DNA of 64,000 nucleotides from Flavobacterium swingsii. GTDB taxonomy: Bacteria > Bacteroidota > Bacteroidia > Flavobacteriales > Flavobacteriaceae. This document shows, piece by piece, positions 16,682 through 26,371 of this stretch; within the stretch, counting starts at the first letter, position 1; the number at the start of each line of letters is the position of its first letter. The notes below the pieces were generated by a model. The model was not told where the DNA came from. It saw only the letters and a list, made by a program, of their open reading frames with translations, and ran no database searches. The stretch spans positions 310,001 to 374,000 of the forward strand of contig NZ_FOJT01000004.1 of assembly GCF_900111965.1 (NCBI RefSeq), given 5' to 3'. The translations under genes and the position numbers were made by a program.

Positions 16682-18001
16682 ATGAAAAAAGTGGGTAACC
16701 ATAAATCGATTTCAAGGATAATAGCGCTGAGTTTAGCGTTTGTAATGTCCATTTCTCTCAATTCCTTTGCGCAAGAAGCTGCTTCAGCTGTTGCTGCAAC
16801 TACAGCTCCTGCCGCTGGTGGAGATGCTGTACAGGGAAAAGCACTTTTTAATGCAAATTGTGCGGCTTGTCATAAGTTAGATGCTAAAATGACAGGGCCT
16901 GCTTTGCGTGGCGTTACTGCAAAATACGACAAAGCGTGGATTTATAAATGGGTTAAAAACAGTTCGGAACTTATCGCTTCAGGCGATGCAGATGCTGTAA
17001 AGGTTTTTAATGAAAATAATAAATCTGTAATGACTGCTTTTCCACAATTATCAAACGCTGATATAGATAATATCTTGGCTTATACTGATACTGTGATTGA
17101 AACGCCAGATAAGGGAGATACTATTCCTGGTCCTGATAAAGGTGCTGAAGGCGGTATATCAAACAACTTAATCTTAGGATTATTAGCTGGTATTTTAGCT
17201 GTTTTAGTAGCTATGTTGTTTATGGTAAACAATGTTTTGAATAAAATTGCAAAAGAAAACGGTATCGAAGTAGCTGAAAAAGCAAAAACATTACCTATCT
17301 GGAAATCATTTGCTAAAAATCAGTTTTTAGTATTGGTTTCAGTTATATTTTTAATGTTAACAAGTGCTTATTTTGTTTACGGTTACCTATCTCAAATAGG
17401 TGTTGATAAAGATTATGCGCCAATTCAGCCAATACATTATTCACACAAAATTCACGCTGGTGATAACGGTATCGAATGTAAATACTGTCATTCATCTGCA
17501 AGAACAAGTAAAACAGCTGGGATTCCTTCATTAAATGTTTGTATGAACTGTCATAAAAACATTTCTGAATTCCAAGGAGATAAAGATTCAACTTACGTTG
17601 AATACACAAAAGAATACTACACAGGAGAGATTCAGAAACTATATGATGCAGTTGGTTGGGATAAAACAACTCAAAAATATACAGGAAAAACCAAGCCGGT
17701 AAAATGGGTTAGGATTCATAATTTGCCTGATTTTGTTTACTTCAATCACTCACAACACGTAACTGTGGCTGGAATCGAGTGTCAGAAATGTCACGGACCA
17801 GTTGAAACTTTCGAGATTCAAAAACAATTTGCACCATTAACTATGGGTTGGTGTGTAAACTGTCACCGCGAAACGGATGTGAAAGTAGAAGGAAATGATT
17901 ACTACAAAAAAATTCACGAAGAACTTTCTAAAAAATACGGTGTAGACAAATTGACTGCGGCGCAAATGGGAGGTTTAGAATGTGGTAAATGTCACTATTA
18001 A
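16682..18001 (+). CDS. actA: Alternative complex III subunit ActA, multiheme cytochrome c with an extra N-terminal heme domain
   Basis: A 439-residue membrane-bound cytochrome c of the quinol-oxidising alternative complex III. The signal peptide ends near residue 30. A monoheme cytochrome c domain follows (CAACH at about 60-64, distal Met in the later part), then two transmembrane segments (about 162-190 and 212-235). The periplasmic pentaheme domain has CKYCH, CMNCH, CQKCH, CVNCH and a C-terminal CGKCH. That is six CxxCH sites in all, one more than the five of the core ActA pentaheme domain. First gene of an eight-gene operon. Confidence 0.9.
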   Translation: MKKVGNHKSISRIIALSLAFVMSISLNSFAQEAASAVAATTAPAAGGDAVQGKALFNANCAACHKLDAKMTGPALRGVTAKYDKAWIYKWVKNSSELIASGDADAVKVFNENNKSVMTAFPQLSNADIDNILAYTDTVIETPDKGDTIPGPDKGAEGGISNNLILGLLAGILAVLVAMLFMVNNVLNKIAKENGIEVAEKAKTLPIWKSFAKNQFLVLVSVIFLMLTSAYFVYGYLSQIGVDKDYAPIQPIHYSHKIHAGDNGIECKYCHSSARTSKTAGIPSLNVCMNCHKNISEFQGDKDSTYVEYTKEYYTGEIQKLYDAVGWDKTTQKYTGKTKPVKWVRIHNLPDFVYFNHSQHVTVAGIECQKCHGPVETFEIQKQFAPLTMGWCVNCHRETDVKVEGNDYYKKIHEELSKKYGVDKLTAAQMGGLECGKCHY

Positions 18002-18034
18002 TATATTACTAAGAAGCTAATTTTTATATACAAT

Positions 18035-21000
18035 ATGTCATCAAACAAAAAATACTGGAAAAGTGTTGAAGAACTAAACGAAAATAGTTCTATTGTTGAG
18101 ACGCTTAGAAATAACGAATTTGTGGAAGAAATTCCAACAAATGAATTTTTAGGTGATGCTGCTACTTTAGCTACATCTTCTACAACACGTCGTGACTTTC
18201 TTAAGTACGTTGGATTTACTACGGCGGCTGCTTCACTTGCAGCTTGTGAAGGTCCAGTGCATAAGACAATTCCTTATGTAGTTCAACCTGAAGAAATTAT
18301 CCCTGGAGTAGCTGATTATTATGCTACAACTATCGCCGATGGTTTCGATTTTGCTAATATTTTGGTAAAAACTCGTGAAGGTCGTCCTATCAAAATAGAA
18401 AATAATAAAATTGCTGGTGCAAATTTCCATGCAAATGCACGTGTTCATGCGTCGGTATTGTCATTATATGATAATATGCGTCTGAAAACTTCAAAAATTG
18501 CTGGTAAAGACGCAACTTGGGATCAAGCAAATGCTAAAATTAAAGCTAGTGTTGCTGATGCTAAAGCAAAAGGAGGAAAAGTTGTATTGCTAACAAATAC
18601 TGCTGCAAGTCCATCTACTGATAGATTAATTGCTCAGTTTTTAGCTTCAAATCCAAATGCAAAACATGTAACTTATGATGCGGTTTCTTCATCAGAAGCG
18701 TTAGATGCTTTTCAAATGGTTTATGGAGAAAGAGCTTTAGCTGATTATGACTTTTCAAAAGCTAATGTAATTGTTTCTATCGGTGCAGATTTCTTAGGAG
18801 ATTGGCAAGGTGGTGGTTTCGATTCAGGATATGCGCAAGGTCGTATTCCTCAAAACGGAAAAATGTCACGTCACTTTCAGTTTGAATCAAACATGACTTT
18901 GTCTGGAGCTGCTGCTGATAAGCGTGTGCCAATGACTGTTGCAAATCAAAAACAAGCATTAGTTCAAATATATAACGTAATTACTGGTTCTTCGATAGGT
19001 TCTGCCAAAGATGAAGCGGTAATGAAAGCTGCACAACAACTAAAAGCCGCTGGAAGCAAAGGTGTTTTAGTTTGTGGTATTGATGATAAAAATGCGCAAT
19101 TGTTAGTTTTAGCTATCAATAGAGCATTGTCAAGTGAAGCTTTTAATACAGTAAATACACGTCAAATCCGTAAAGGAAATAACGCTGATGTAAAACAACT
19201 TTTGGCTGATATGAAATCGGGAGCTGTTCATACATTAATTATGAATGGTGTAAGTCCAGCTTATTCTTTGCCAAACGGAAAAGAATTTACAGATTCATTG
19301 AAAAAAGTAAAACTTTCTGTTGCTTTTGCAATGAAAGAAGATGAAACTGCTGCTATTTCAAGCATCGCAGTAGCAACACCACATTATTTAGAATCTTGGG
19401 GAGATGTAAGTATTGTTAAAGGCAGTTATGCTTTAACACAACCTACTATTCGTCCTTTATTTGATACAGTTCAATTTCAAGATGCGTTGTTATCTTGGAC
19501 GGGAAATACACAAACTTATTACGATTATCTTCGTGCTTCTTGGTCAGGTGCAAAATCATGGAACCAATTGGTTCATGATGGTGTAGCGGTTACAGAAGGA
19601 GTTTCAGCTTCTGCTGGAGCTGGTGCTGATTTTAACGGAGCTGCTTCAACTTTGGCGAAAGCCGCAGCATCAAAATTAGAATTGGTATTGTATACTAAAA
19701 CTGGTTTAGGAGATGGTCAGCAAGCAAATAATCCTTGGTTACAAGAATTTCCAGATCCAATTACAAGAGCATCATGGGATAATTATTTAACAATATCACA
19801 AGCAGATGCAACTACTTCAGGAATCGAAAACTGGAATGTAGCTAACGGAGGACTTAACGGAAGTTACGTTACCTTGACTGTTGATGGAGTGAAATTGGAA
19901 AAAGTTCCAGTAATTATTCAACCAGGTCAAGCAAAAGGAACGGTTGGATTGGCTTTAGGTTATGGTCGTAAAGCGGCTATGAAAGAAGAAATGCAAGTAG
20001 GAGTAAATGCCTATACTTTATATAATAACTTTAGTAATGTACAAAATGTAAGTATTGCTAAAGAAGATGGTGAGCACGAATTTGCTTGTGTTCAACTACA
20101 AAGAACATTAATGGGTCGTGGTGATATTATCAAAGAAACTTCCCTTGATATATTTAATACAAAAGAAGCTGGAGAATGGAATCTTGTTCCTATGGTTTCT
20201 TTAGATCATAAAGAAGTGCCAGCTACAAGTGTTGATTTATGGGAATCTTTTGATCGTTCAGTAGGACATCACTTTAATCTTTCGATAGATTTGAATGCTT
20301 GTACAGGTTGTGGAGCTTGCGTTATCGCTTGTCATGCAGAAAATAATGTACCAGTTGTTGGAAAATCGGAAGTAAGAAGAAGTCGTGATATGCACTGGTT
20401 ACGTATCGATAGATATTATTCTGCTGCAACAACATTTGAAGGAGATAATAAATTAAAAGAAGGAAGCGAAGGATTGATGGATTCTGTTGCTACTTTACGT
20501 GGAATGGAAACACCGTCGGATAATCCTCAAGTTGCTTTCCAACCAGTAATGTGTCAGCATTGTAATCACGCACCTTGTGAAACTGTTTGTCCTGTGGCAG
20601 CAACTTCGCACTCTCGTCAAGGTCAAAACCACATGGCTTATAACAGATGTGTAGGTACAAGATATTGTGCAAACAACTGTCCTTATAAAGTACGTCGTTT
20701 TAACTGGTTCTTATACAACGGAAACGATGAATTTGATTATCATATGAATGACGATTTAGGTCGTATGGTATTAAATCCTGATGTAAACGTTCGTTCTCGT
20801 GGAGTAATGGAAAAATGTTCTATGTGTATTCAAATGACACAAAAAACAATTCTAACAGCAAAACGTGAAGGAAGAGAAGTAAAAGCCGATGAGTTTGAAA
20901 CTGCTTGTTCTAATGCTTGTACTTCTGGAGCGATGGTCTTTGGAGATGTAAACAACAAAGAAGACAAAGTAACAGAATTATCAGAAGATAAAAGAATGTA

Positions 21001-21064
21001 TCACTTGTTAGAGCACATTGGCACAAAACCAAATGTATTTTACCACGTAAAAGTTAGAAATTAG
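18035..21064 (+). CDS. actB: Alternative complex III subunit ActB (molybdopterin-oxidoreductase-like plus iron-sulfur domain)
   Basis: A 1009-residue periplasmic subunit. A twin-arginine motif (TTRRDFLKYVGF, about residues 50-61) is followed by a hydrophobic stretch ending LAAC, so it is exported folded by Tat and may be lipidated. Residues about 75-720 resemble the molybdopterin oxidoreductase fold, which in this complex is known not to need the cofactor. The C-terminal part holds the clusters: CTGCGACVIACH, CQHCNHAPCETVC, CVGTRYCANNCPYKVRRF and CSMCIQMT with a later CSNAC, fitting three 4Fe-4S and one 3Fe-4S. It carries electrons between the quinol site and the hemes of ActA/ActE. Confidence 0.92.
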   Translation: MSSNKKYWKSVEELNENSSIVETLRNNEFVEEIPTNEFLGDAATLATSSTTRRDFLKYVGFTTAAASLAACEGPVHKTIPYVVQPEEIIPGVADYYATTIADGFDFANILVKTREGRPIKIENNKIAGANFHANARVHASVLSLYDNMRLKTSKIAGKDATWDQANAKIKASVADAKAKGGKVVLLTNTAASPSTDRLIAQFLASNPNAKHVTYDAVSSSEALDAFQMVYGERALADYDFSKANVIVSIGADFLGDWQGGGFDSGYAQGRIPQNGKMSRHFQFESNMTLSGAAADKRVPMTVANQKQALVQIYNVITGSSIGSAKDEAVMKAAQQLKAAGSKGVLVCGIDDKNAQLLVLAINRALSSEAFNTVNTRQIRKGNNADVKQLLADMKSGAVHTLIMNGVSPAYSLPNGKEFTDSLKKVKLSVAFAMKEDETAAISSIAVATPHYLESWGDVSIVKGSYALTQPTIRPLFDTVQFQDALLSWTGNTQTYYDYLRASWSGAKSWNQLVHDGVAVTEGVSASAGAGADFNGAASTLAKAAASKLELVLYTKTGLGDGQQANNPWLQEFPDPITRASWDNYLTISQADATTSGIENWNVANGGLNGSYVTLTVDGVKLEKVPVIIQPGQAKGTVGLALGYGRKAAMKEEMQVGVNAYTLYNNFSNVQNVSIAKEDGEHEFACVQLQRTLMGRGDIIKETSLDIFNTKEAGEWNLVPMVSLDHKEVPATSVDLWESFDRSVGHHFNLSIDLNACTGCGACVIACHAENNVPVVGKSEVRRSRDMHWLRIDRYYSAATTFEGDNKLKEGSEGLMDSVATLRGMETPSDNPQVAFQPVMCQHCNHAPCETVCPVAATSHSRQGQNHMAYNRCVGTRYCANNCPYKVRRFNWFLYNGNDEFDYHMNDDLGRMVLNPDVNVRSRGVMEKCSMCIQMTQKTILTAKREGREVKADEFETACSNACTSGAMVFGDVNNKEDKVTELSEDKRMYHLLEHIGTKPNVFYHVKVRN

Positions 21065-21120
21065 TAATAATAGGTACAAAGTAGAATTGTAAAATATAGA
21101 TAAGAAAGATGATTTTTATA

Positions 21121-21148
21121 AATCTGAAATCTAAAATCTAAAATCTAA
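21121..21148 (+). repeat. 7-bp tandem repeat (AATCTAA-type, four copies) before actC
   Basis: Copies at 21121 (AATCTGA), 21128, 21135 and 21142 (all AATCTAA), ending 9 bp before the actC start. Unit, copy number and distance to the start codon match the array before phoU. Confidence 0.8.
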
Positions 21149-21157
21149 AATTAAATT

Positions 21158-22564
21158 ATGTCGTCTCATTACGAAGCACCCATTAGAAAACCTTTGGTTT
21201 TTGGTAACAAAAGTTATCATGACGTTACAGTAGATGTAGCTAGACCAGTAGAAGGTAGAGCCAACAAACAATGGTGGACAGTATTTTATATAGCTTTAGC
21301 TGCATTTTTGTGGGGATTAAGCTGTATGATTTATACCATCACAACAGGTATTGGAACTTGGGGATTAAATAAAACAATTGGTTGGGCTTGGGATATTACT
21401 AACTTCGTTTGGTGGGTTGGTATCGGTCACGCTGGAACATTAATCTCGGCGGTATTATTGTTATTCCGTCAAAAATGGAGAATGGCGATTAACCGTTCTG
21501 CAGAAGCAATGACAATTTTCTCTGTAATGCAAGCAGGTTTGTTTCCAATTATCCACATGGGTCGTCCGTGGTTAGGATATTGGGTTTTACCTATCCCGAA
21601 TCAGTTTGGTTCACTTTGGGTAAACTTTAACTCGCCATTACTTTGGGACGTTTTTGCAATCTCAACATACCTTTCTGTATCATTAGTTTTCTGGTGGACA
21701 GGATTGTTGCCTGATTTTGCTATGATTCGTGATAGAGCTGTAACACCGTTTAATAAAAGAGTATATTCAATATTAAGTTTTGGTTGGTCAGGTCGTGCAA
21801 AAGATTGGCAACGTTTTGAGGAAGTTTCACTTGTTTTGGCAGGTTTAGCAACACCACTTGTACTTTCTGTACACACGATTGTATCTTTTGACTTTGCTAC
21901 GTCAATCGTACCAGGTTGGCATACAACTATTCTTCCACCATATTTCGTGGCTGGAGCAGTATTCTCAGGATTTGCAATGGTAAATACTTTACTTATTATT
22001 ATGAGAAAAGTATCTAACTTAGAAGATTATATCACAATTCAACATATCGAATTAATGAATATTGTAATCATGATTACAGGTTCTATCGTAGGATGTGCGT
22101 ATATCACAGAGCTTTTTGTAGCATGGTATTCAGGAGTTGAATATGAGCAATATGCGTTCTTAAACAGAGCAACTGGGCCTTACTGGTGGGCATATTGGGC
22201 CATGATGACTTGTAATGTATTCTCTCCACAATTTATGTGGTTCAAAAAATTAAGAACAAGTATTATGTTCTCATTTATTATATCAATTGTAGTAAATATA
22301 GGAATGTGGTTTGAGCGTTTTGTAATTATTGTAACTTCGTTACACCGTGATTACTTGCCGTCTTCTTGGACGATGTTTCAGCCAACATTTGTAGATATAG
22401 GTATTTTTATAGGTACTATTGGATTCTTTTTCGTGTTGTTTTTACTTTATTCTAGATCATTCCCAGTGATTGCTCAAGCAGAAGTAAAAACTATCTTGAA
22501 ATCATCGGGAGATAATTACAAAAGAGAAAGAGAACAAAATGGACATAATCACGATAATCACTAA
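21158..22564 (+). CDS. actC: Alternative complex III subunit ActC (NrfD-like quinol-binding membrane subunit)
   Basis: A 468-residue polytopic protein of the NrfD/PsrC family with about ten hydrophobic helices; motifs include FVWWVGIGHAGTLISAVLLLFRQKWR and GRPWLGYWVLPIPNQFGSLWVNF. ActC houses the quinol oxidation site of the complex. The N-terminal tail is cytoplasmic-like and soluble (residues 1-40). The C-terminus ends in a short His/Asn-rich tail (GHNHDNH). It follows actB after a 93-bp gap containing the 7-bp repeat array, and precedes actD by 6 bp. Confidence 0.93.
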   Translation: MSSHYEAPIRKPLVFGNKSYHDVTVDVARPVEGRANKQWWTVFYIALAAFLWGLSCMIYTITTGIGTWGLNKTIGWAWDITNFVWWVGIGHAGTLISAVLLLFRQKWRMAINRSAEAMTIFSVMQAGLFPIIHMGRPWLGYWVLPIPNQFGSLWVNFNSPLLWDVFAISTYLSVSLVFWWTGLLPDFAMIRDRAVTPFNKRVYSILSFGWSGRAKDWQRFEEVSLVLAGLATPLVLSVHTIVSFDFATSIVPGWHTTILPPYFVAGAVFSGFAMVNTLLIIMRKVSNLEDYITIQHIELMNIVIMITGSIVGCAYITELFVAWYSGVEYEQYAFLNRATGPYWWAYWAMMTCNVFSPQFMWFKKLRTSIMFSFIISIVVNIGMWFERFVIIVTSLHRDYLPSSWTMFQPTFVDIGIFIGTIGFFFVLFLLYSRSFPVIAQAEVKTILKSSGDNYKREREQNGHNHDNH

Positions 22565-22570
22565 TAAGTC

Positions 22571-23095
22571 ATGAGTAATAAAGTAATACATGCACTATAT
22601 AATGATGACGATGTTTTGATGGATGCTGTAAAGCAAACCAGATTAGCACACCATCATATTGAAGAGGTTTACACACCGTTTCCAGTTCACGGGCTAGATA
22701 AAGCTATGGGATTGGCACCAACAAGAATCGCAATTTGTGCCTTTTTGTATGGTTTAACAGGTTTGTCTTTTGGAACTTGGATGATGAATTATATCATGAT
22801 TCAAGATTGGCCACAAGATATAGGTGGTAAACCAAGTTTTTCTTACATTCAAAATATGCCATCATTCGTGCCAATTATGTTTGAAGAAACAGTATTTTTT
22901 GCAGCCCACTTAATGGTTATTACTTTTTATATGAGAAGTAAATTATGGCCATTTAAAACAGCAGAAAATCCAGATGTTCGTACAACAGACGATCACTTCT
23001 TGATGGAAGTTGCAGTAAATAATAATGAAGATGAATTAACTTCTTTCCTAAAAAACACAGGGGCTGTAGAAGTTAAAGTAGTAGAAAAGCATTAA
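22571..23095 (+). CDS. actD: Alternative complex III subunit ActD
   Basis: A 174-residue inner-membrane protein with two transmembrane helices (about 56-77 and 100-125) and the family segment HGLDKAMGLAPTRIAICAFLYGLTG. The middle WPQDIGGKPSFSY loop is typical of DUF3341/ActD. Its role is structural in the membrane part of the complex. Spacing to neighbours is 6 bp and 8 bp. Confidence 0.9.
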   Translation: MSNKVIHALYNDDDVLMDAVKQTRLAHHHIEEVYTPFPVHGLDKAMGLAPTRIAICAFLYGLTGLSFGTWMMNYIMIQDWPQDIGGKPSFSYIQNMPSFVPIMFEETVFFAAHLMVITFYMRSKLWPFKTAENPDVRTTDDHFLMEVAVNNNEDELTSFLKNTGAVEVKVVEKH

Positions 23096-23103
23096 TCAGA
23101 ACT

Positions 23104-23649
23104 ATGAAAAAAGTATACACACTAGCAGTTTTAATGGGGTTATCTTCATTGCTGTTTTCATGTCAAGATAAGTTAAAGCCTAACTATCAATTTTTTCCTA
23201 ATATGTACGAATCAGCAGGATATGAAACTTATTCAGAATCTGGCGCTTTCAAAAACGGAAAAGAAGGACAACTTCCTGTGCAAGGTTCTATAAAAAGAGG
23301 TTTTGTTCCTTATGAAATACCAAATACACCTGCTGGTTATTTAGCTTCAAAAAGCATCACTACTTCTCCATTAGATTCAACTGCGGTCGATTCTGAAAAA
23401 GCAAAAGAATTGTTCGAGATTTACTGTGCTATTTGTCATGGTGAAAAAGGAGATGGAAAAGGGAATTTATCAAAAAGAGAGAAATTTCTTGGAGTTCCTA
23501 GTTATGCAGACAGAGATGTTTCTATTGGAAGTATTTATCATGTTGAAACTTATGGTTTAAATGCTATGGGATCTCATGCAAATCAATTGTCGCAAACAGA
23601 AAGATGGCAAGTTGCCGCTTATGTTTTGAAACTTAAGTCTGAATTATAA
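23104..23649 (+). CDS. actE: Alternative complex III subunit ActE (monoheme cytochrome c lipoprotein)
   Basis: A 181-residue lipoprotein: lipobox LFSC with Cys20, then QDKLKPNYQFFPNMYES, a stretch that matches the ActE N-terminus. The heme site CAICH is at about 112-116 (YCAICHGEKGDGKGN) and a probable axial Met is in NAMGSH. As a membrane-anchored cytochrome it is expected to take electrons from ActA and pass them toward the oxidase. Flanked by actD and actF. Confidence 0.9.
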   Translation: MKKVYTLAVLMGLSSLLFSCQDKLKPNYQFFPNMYESAGYETYSESGAFKNGKEGQLPVQGSIKRGFVPYEIPNTPAGYLASKSITTSPLDSTAVDSEKAKELFEIYCAICHGEKGDGKGNLSKREKFLGVPSYADRDVSIGSIYHVETYGLNAMGSHANQLSQTERWQVAAYVLKLKSEL

Positions 23650-23674
23650 TTGTAAAACAATCTATTTATAAATT

Positions 23675-25150
23675 ATGTATACATTTTCAAGCAAATTAAA
23701 AAATCTGTCACTTATCTTAATGGTTTTAGGAGCATTAGGAATTGGTTATGGTTTTTTCACTGCCCCTAAAAATACAGAGGAAGTAGAAGCTATTCTTGCA
23801 TCAGGTCATGGTGAACATCATGAAGCATCAGCATCTAAACATGAAGCTAAGCCAGCTCACAAAGAAGAAGTACATGTGACAGAAATTGTTAAAGATTCTG
23901 CAGCTTTAGCAGTAAATCATTTAGATTCGATTTCAAAAAATGTTGAAGAAGGGCATGTTGCTGCTGTTGCTACACCAGCTCATGATACTCACGAAGCAAA
24001 ATCTGAAGGTAATGAAGTTGCTCACGATGCACATGCAGAACACGCTGAACATGTTGAACACGTTTTTCATCAGTTGCAAAACAAACCTTGGGCTGCTTTA
24101 TACGTTGCTGCTTTATTCTTTATGTTAATATCACTAGGAGTTTTAGCATTTTATGCTATACAACACGCTGCACAAGCAGGTTGGTCGCCAGTCTTATTTA
24201 GAGTGATGGAAGCATTAACGTCTTATTTAGTTCCTGGAGCTATAATTGTTTATGTATTGTTAGTTTTATCAAGCTTACATTTCAATCATTTATTTGTTTG
24301 GATGGATCCTGAAGTTGTAAAACACGATGAATTAATTCAAGGAAAAGCAGGTTATTTAAACGTGCCATTTTTCTTAATCAGAGCTGCCATTTTTATGGGT
24401 GGTTGGATATTTTACCGTCAATACACTCGTAAAAATGCTTTATTATTAGATGAAACAAATGATGCGACTTATTATAAGAAAAACTTCAAAGCATCGGCAG
24501 CATTTTTAGCTTTCTTCTTGGTATCAGAATCTATGATGTCTTGGGATTGGATTATGTCTGTAGACCCACACTGGTATAGTACTTTATTTGGGTGGTATGT
24601 ATTTGCAAGTTTCTTCGTAAGCGGAATTACTGTAATTGCACTAACAACATTATACTTAAAATCTAAAGGATATTTAGAAAATGTAAACAACAGTCATTTT
24701 CACGATTTAGCTAAATTTATGTTTGGTATTTCAGTATTCTGGACTTATTTATGGTTCTCTCAATTTATGTTAATGTGGTATGCAAATATCCCTGAAGAAG
24801 TAACTTATTTTAAATTTAGAATCGAACATTATAACTTGCCTTTCTTCGGGATGGTAGCTATGAACTTTGTATTTCCAATTTTAATTTTAATAAATACAGA
24901 TTTCAAACGTGTTCCTTGGATTATATCTATGGCTGGAATCGTAATATTATGTGGTCACTATTTAGATTTTCATAATATGATTTATCCAGCAACAGTTGGT
25001 GATCAATGGTTTATTGGAATTTCAGAAATAAGTTCGATATTATTCTTTTTAGGATTGTTTATATTTGTAGTGTTTACTACACTTGCAAAACAACCATTAT
25101 TGCCAAAAGGAAATCCACTTATCGACGAAAGTAAGCATTTTCATTATTAA
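23675..25150 (+). CDS. actF: Alternative complex III subunit ActF with a His-rich insert
   Basis: A 491-residue NrfD-like paralogue of ActC with about ten helices; core motifs LFWVDPxx-like FVWMDPEVV, GGWIFYRQYTRKN, SMMSWDWIMSVDPHWYSTLFGWYVFASFF. After the first helix (about 11-29) comes a soluble insert of roughly 90 residues (45-132) with 16 histidines and many Glu/Ala. The insert lies outside the conserved ActF core. It is 25 bp downstream of actE and 18 bp upstream of coxB. Confidence 0.92.
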   Translation: MYTFSSKLKNLSLILMVLGALGIGYGFFTAPKNTEEVEAILASGHGEHHEASASKHEAKPAHKEEVHVTEIVKDSAALAVNHLDSISKNVEEGHVAAVATPAHDTHEAKSEGNEVAHDAHAEHAEHVEHVFHQLQNKPWAALYVAALFFMLISLGVLAFYAIQHAAQAGWSPVLFRVMEALTSYLVPGAIIVYVLLVLSSLHFNHLFVWMDPEVVKHDELIQGKAGYLNVPFFLIRAAIFMGGWIFYRQYTRKNALLLDETNDATYYKKNFKASAAFLAFFLVSESMMSWDWIMSVDPHWYSTLFGWYVFASFFVSGITVIALTTLYLKSKGYLENVNNSHFHDLAKFMFGISVFWTYLWFSQFMLMWYANIPEEVTYFKFRIEHYNLPFFGMVAMNFVFPILILINTDFKRVPWIISMAGIVILCGHYLDFHNMIYPATVGDQWFIGISEISSILFFLGLFIFVVFTTLAKQPLLPKGNPLIDESKHFHY

Positions 25151-25168
25151 TATTTAAACAAAAAACAG

Positions 25169-26341
25169 ATGACAAGTTTGTTGGTAATTATAGTTTTACT
25201 TTTAGTAGGTGTTGCAATTTGGCAAATGACGAAGATTTTCGATTTGACTCAAGTTGGAGCAAACAGAAATCGTTCTCAAATTGCAGATAATAAGGACAAT
25301 AATATTCAAGGATATTTAATGTTTGGTTTCCTTGTTTTTCTATACATTTTCGTAATTTACGGATTGTTTGCATGGAGTCATTTAGTATTAATTGATCCTG
25401 CATCAGAGCACGGAACCGATTATGACAACTTAATGTGGATAACATTTGGAGTGGTATTTTTTGTTATTGCAATAACGCAAGCACTTTTGTTTTATTTTGC
25501 TTTCAAATATAGAGGAGCAGAAGGAAAACAAGCAGTTTACTTCGCAGATAATGATAAGTTAGAATTCATTTGGACAATTATTCCAGTATTCGTTTTGGCG
25601 GGTTTAATCCTTTACGGATTATATACTTGGACAAATATTATGTTTGTTGATGAAGATGAAGATGTTATGTATGTCGAGTTATATGCAAAACAATTCGCAT
25701 GGACAGCACGTTATTCAGGAAAGGATAATGTCTTAGGAAAAGCTAATGTACGTTTGATAGAAGGTATAAACACCATGGGTGTTGACATGGAAGATCCAAA
25801 TGCTCAAGACGATATTGCAACAACAGAATTGCATATTCCAAAAGGTAAAAAAATTGTTTTCAAATTGCGTTCGCAAGATGTATTGCACTCTGCTTTTATG
25901 CCGCATTTTAGAGCACAAATGAATTGTGTACCAGGAATGGTAACTCAATTTGCTTTCAGACCAATCATGACTACTGACGAAATGCGTCAAACAGAACACA
26001 TGATTGAAAAAGTACATAACATTAACAAAATTCGCTCTAAAAAAAGTACCGAATTAGTTGCTAATGGAGAATCGCCACTAGATCCTTACACTTTTGATTA
26101 TCTATTGTTGTGTAATAAAATTTGTGGTGCATCTCATTACAATATGCAAATGAAAATAGTTGTAGATACTCCAGAAGACTATCAAAATTGGTTAAAAAAC
26201 CAGCCAACAATTGCAAAAACAGTTATTGATGAAAAAATAGCTAAAGCAGCCGAAAATGCTCCAGTGGCAACACCAGTAATTGCTAAAAAAGTAGATTCAA
26301 CAAAAGTTGCGGTAGTTGCAACTCCAATTGCAGTAAAATAA
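25169..26341 (+). CDS. coxB: Cytochrome c oxidase subunit II (CuA subunit)
   Basis: A 390-residue subunit of the aa3-type heme-copper oxidase. N-terminal hydrophobic segments (about 1-20, 48-70, 88-112, 130-155) precede the periplasmic cupredoxin. The CuA ligands are visible: His in SQDVLHSAFMPHFR, then Cys-x3-Cys, His and Met in LLCNKICGASHYNMQMK. Between the two ligand regions there is an insertion of about 40 residues (TTDEMRQTEHMIEKVHNI onward) absent from standard CoxB. A low-complexity Lys/Ala/Val tail follows. No cytochrome c domain is fused. The position after actF fits the ACIII-oxidase supercomplex known from Flavobacterium. Confidence 0.92.
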   Translation: MTSLLVIIVLLLVGVAIWQMTKIFDLTQVGANRNRSQIADNKDNNIQGYLMFGFLVFLYIFVIYGLFAWSHLVLIDPASEHGTDYDNLMWITFGVVFFVIAITQALLFYFAFKYRGAEGKQAVYFADNDKLEFIWTIIPVFVLAGLILYGLYTWTNIMFVDEDEDVMYVELYAKQFAWTARYSGKDNVLGKANVRLIEGINTMGVDMEDPNAQDDIATTELHIPKGKKIVFKLRSQDVLHSAFMPHFRAQMNCVPGMVTQFAFRPIMTTDEMRQTEHMIEKVHNINKIRSKKSTELVANGESPLDPYTFDYLLLCNKICGASHYNMQMKIVVDTPEDYQNWLKNQPTIAKTVIDEKIAKAAENAPVATPVIAKKVDSTKVAVVATPIAVK

Positions 26342-26371
26342 TTATACAATTAAAATTTAAAATAAAAAACT

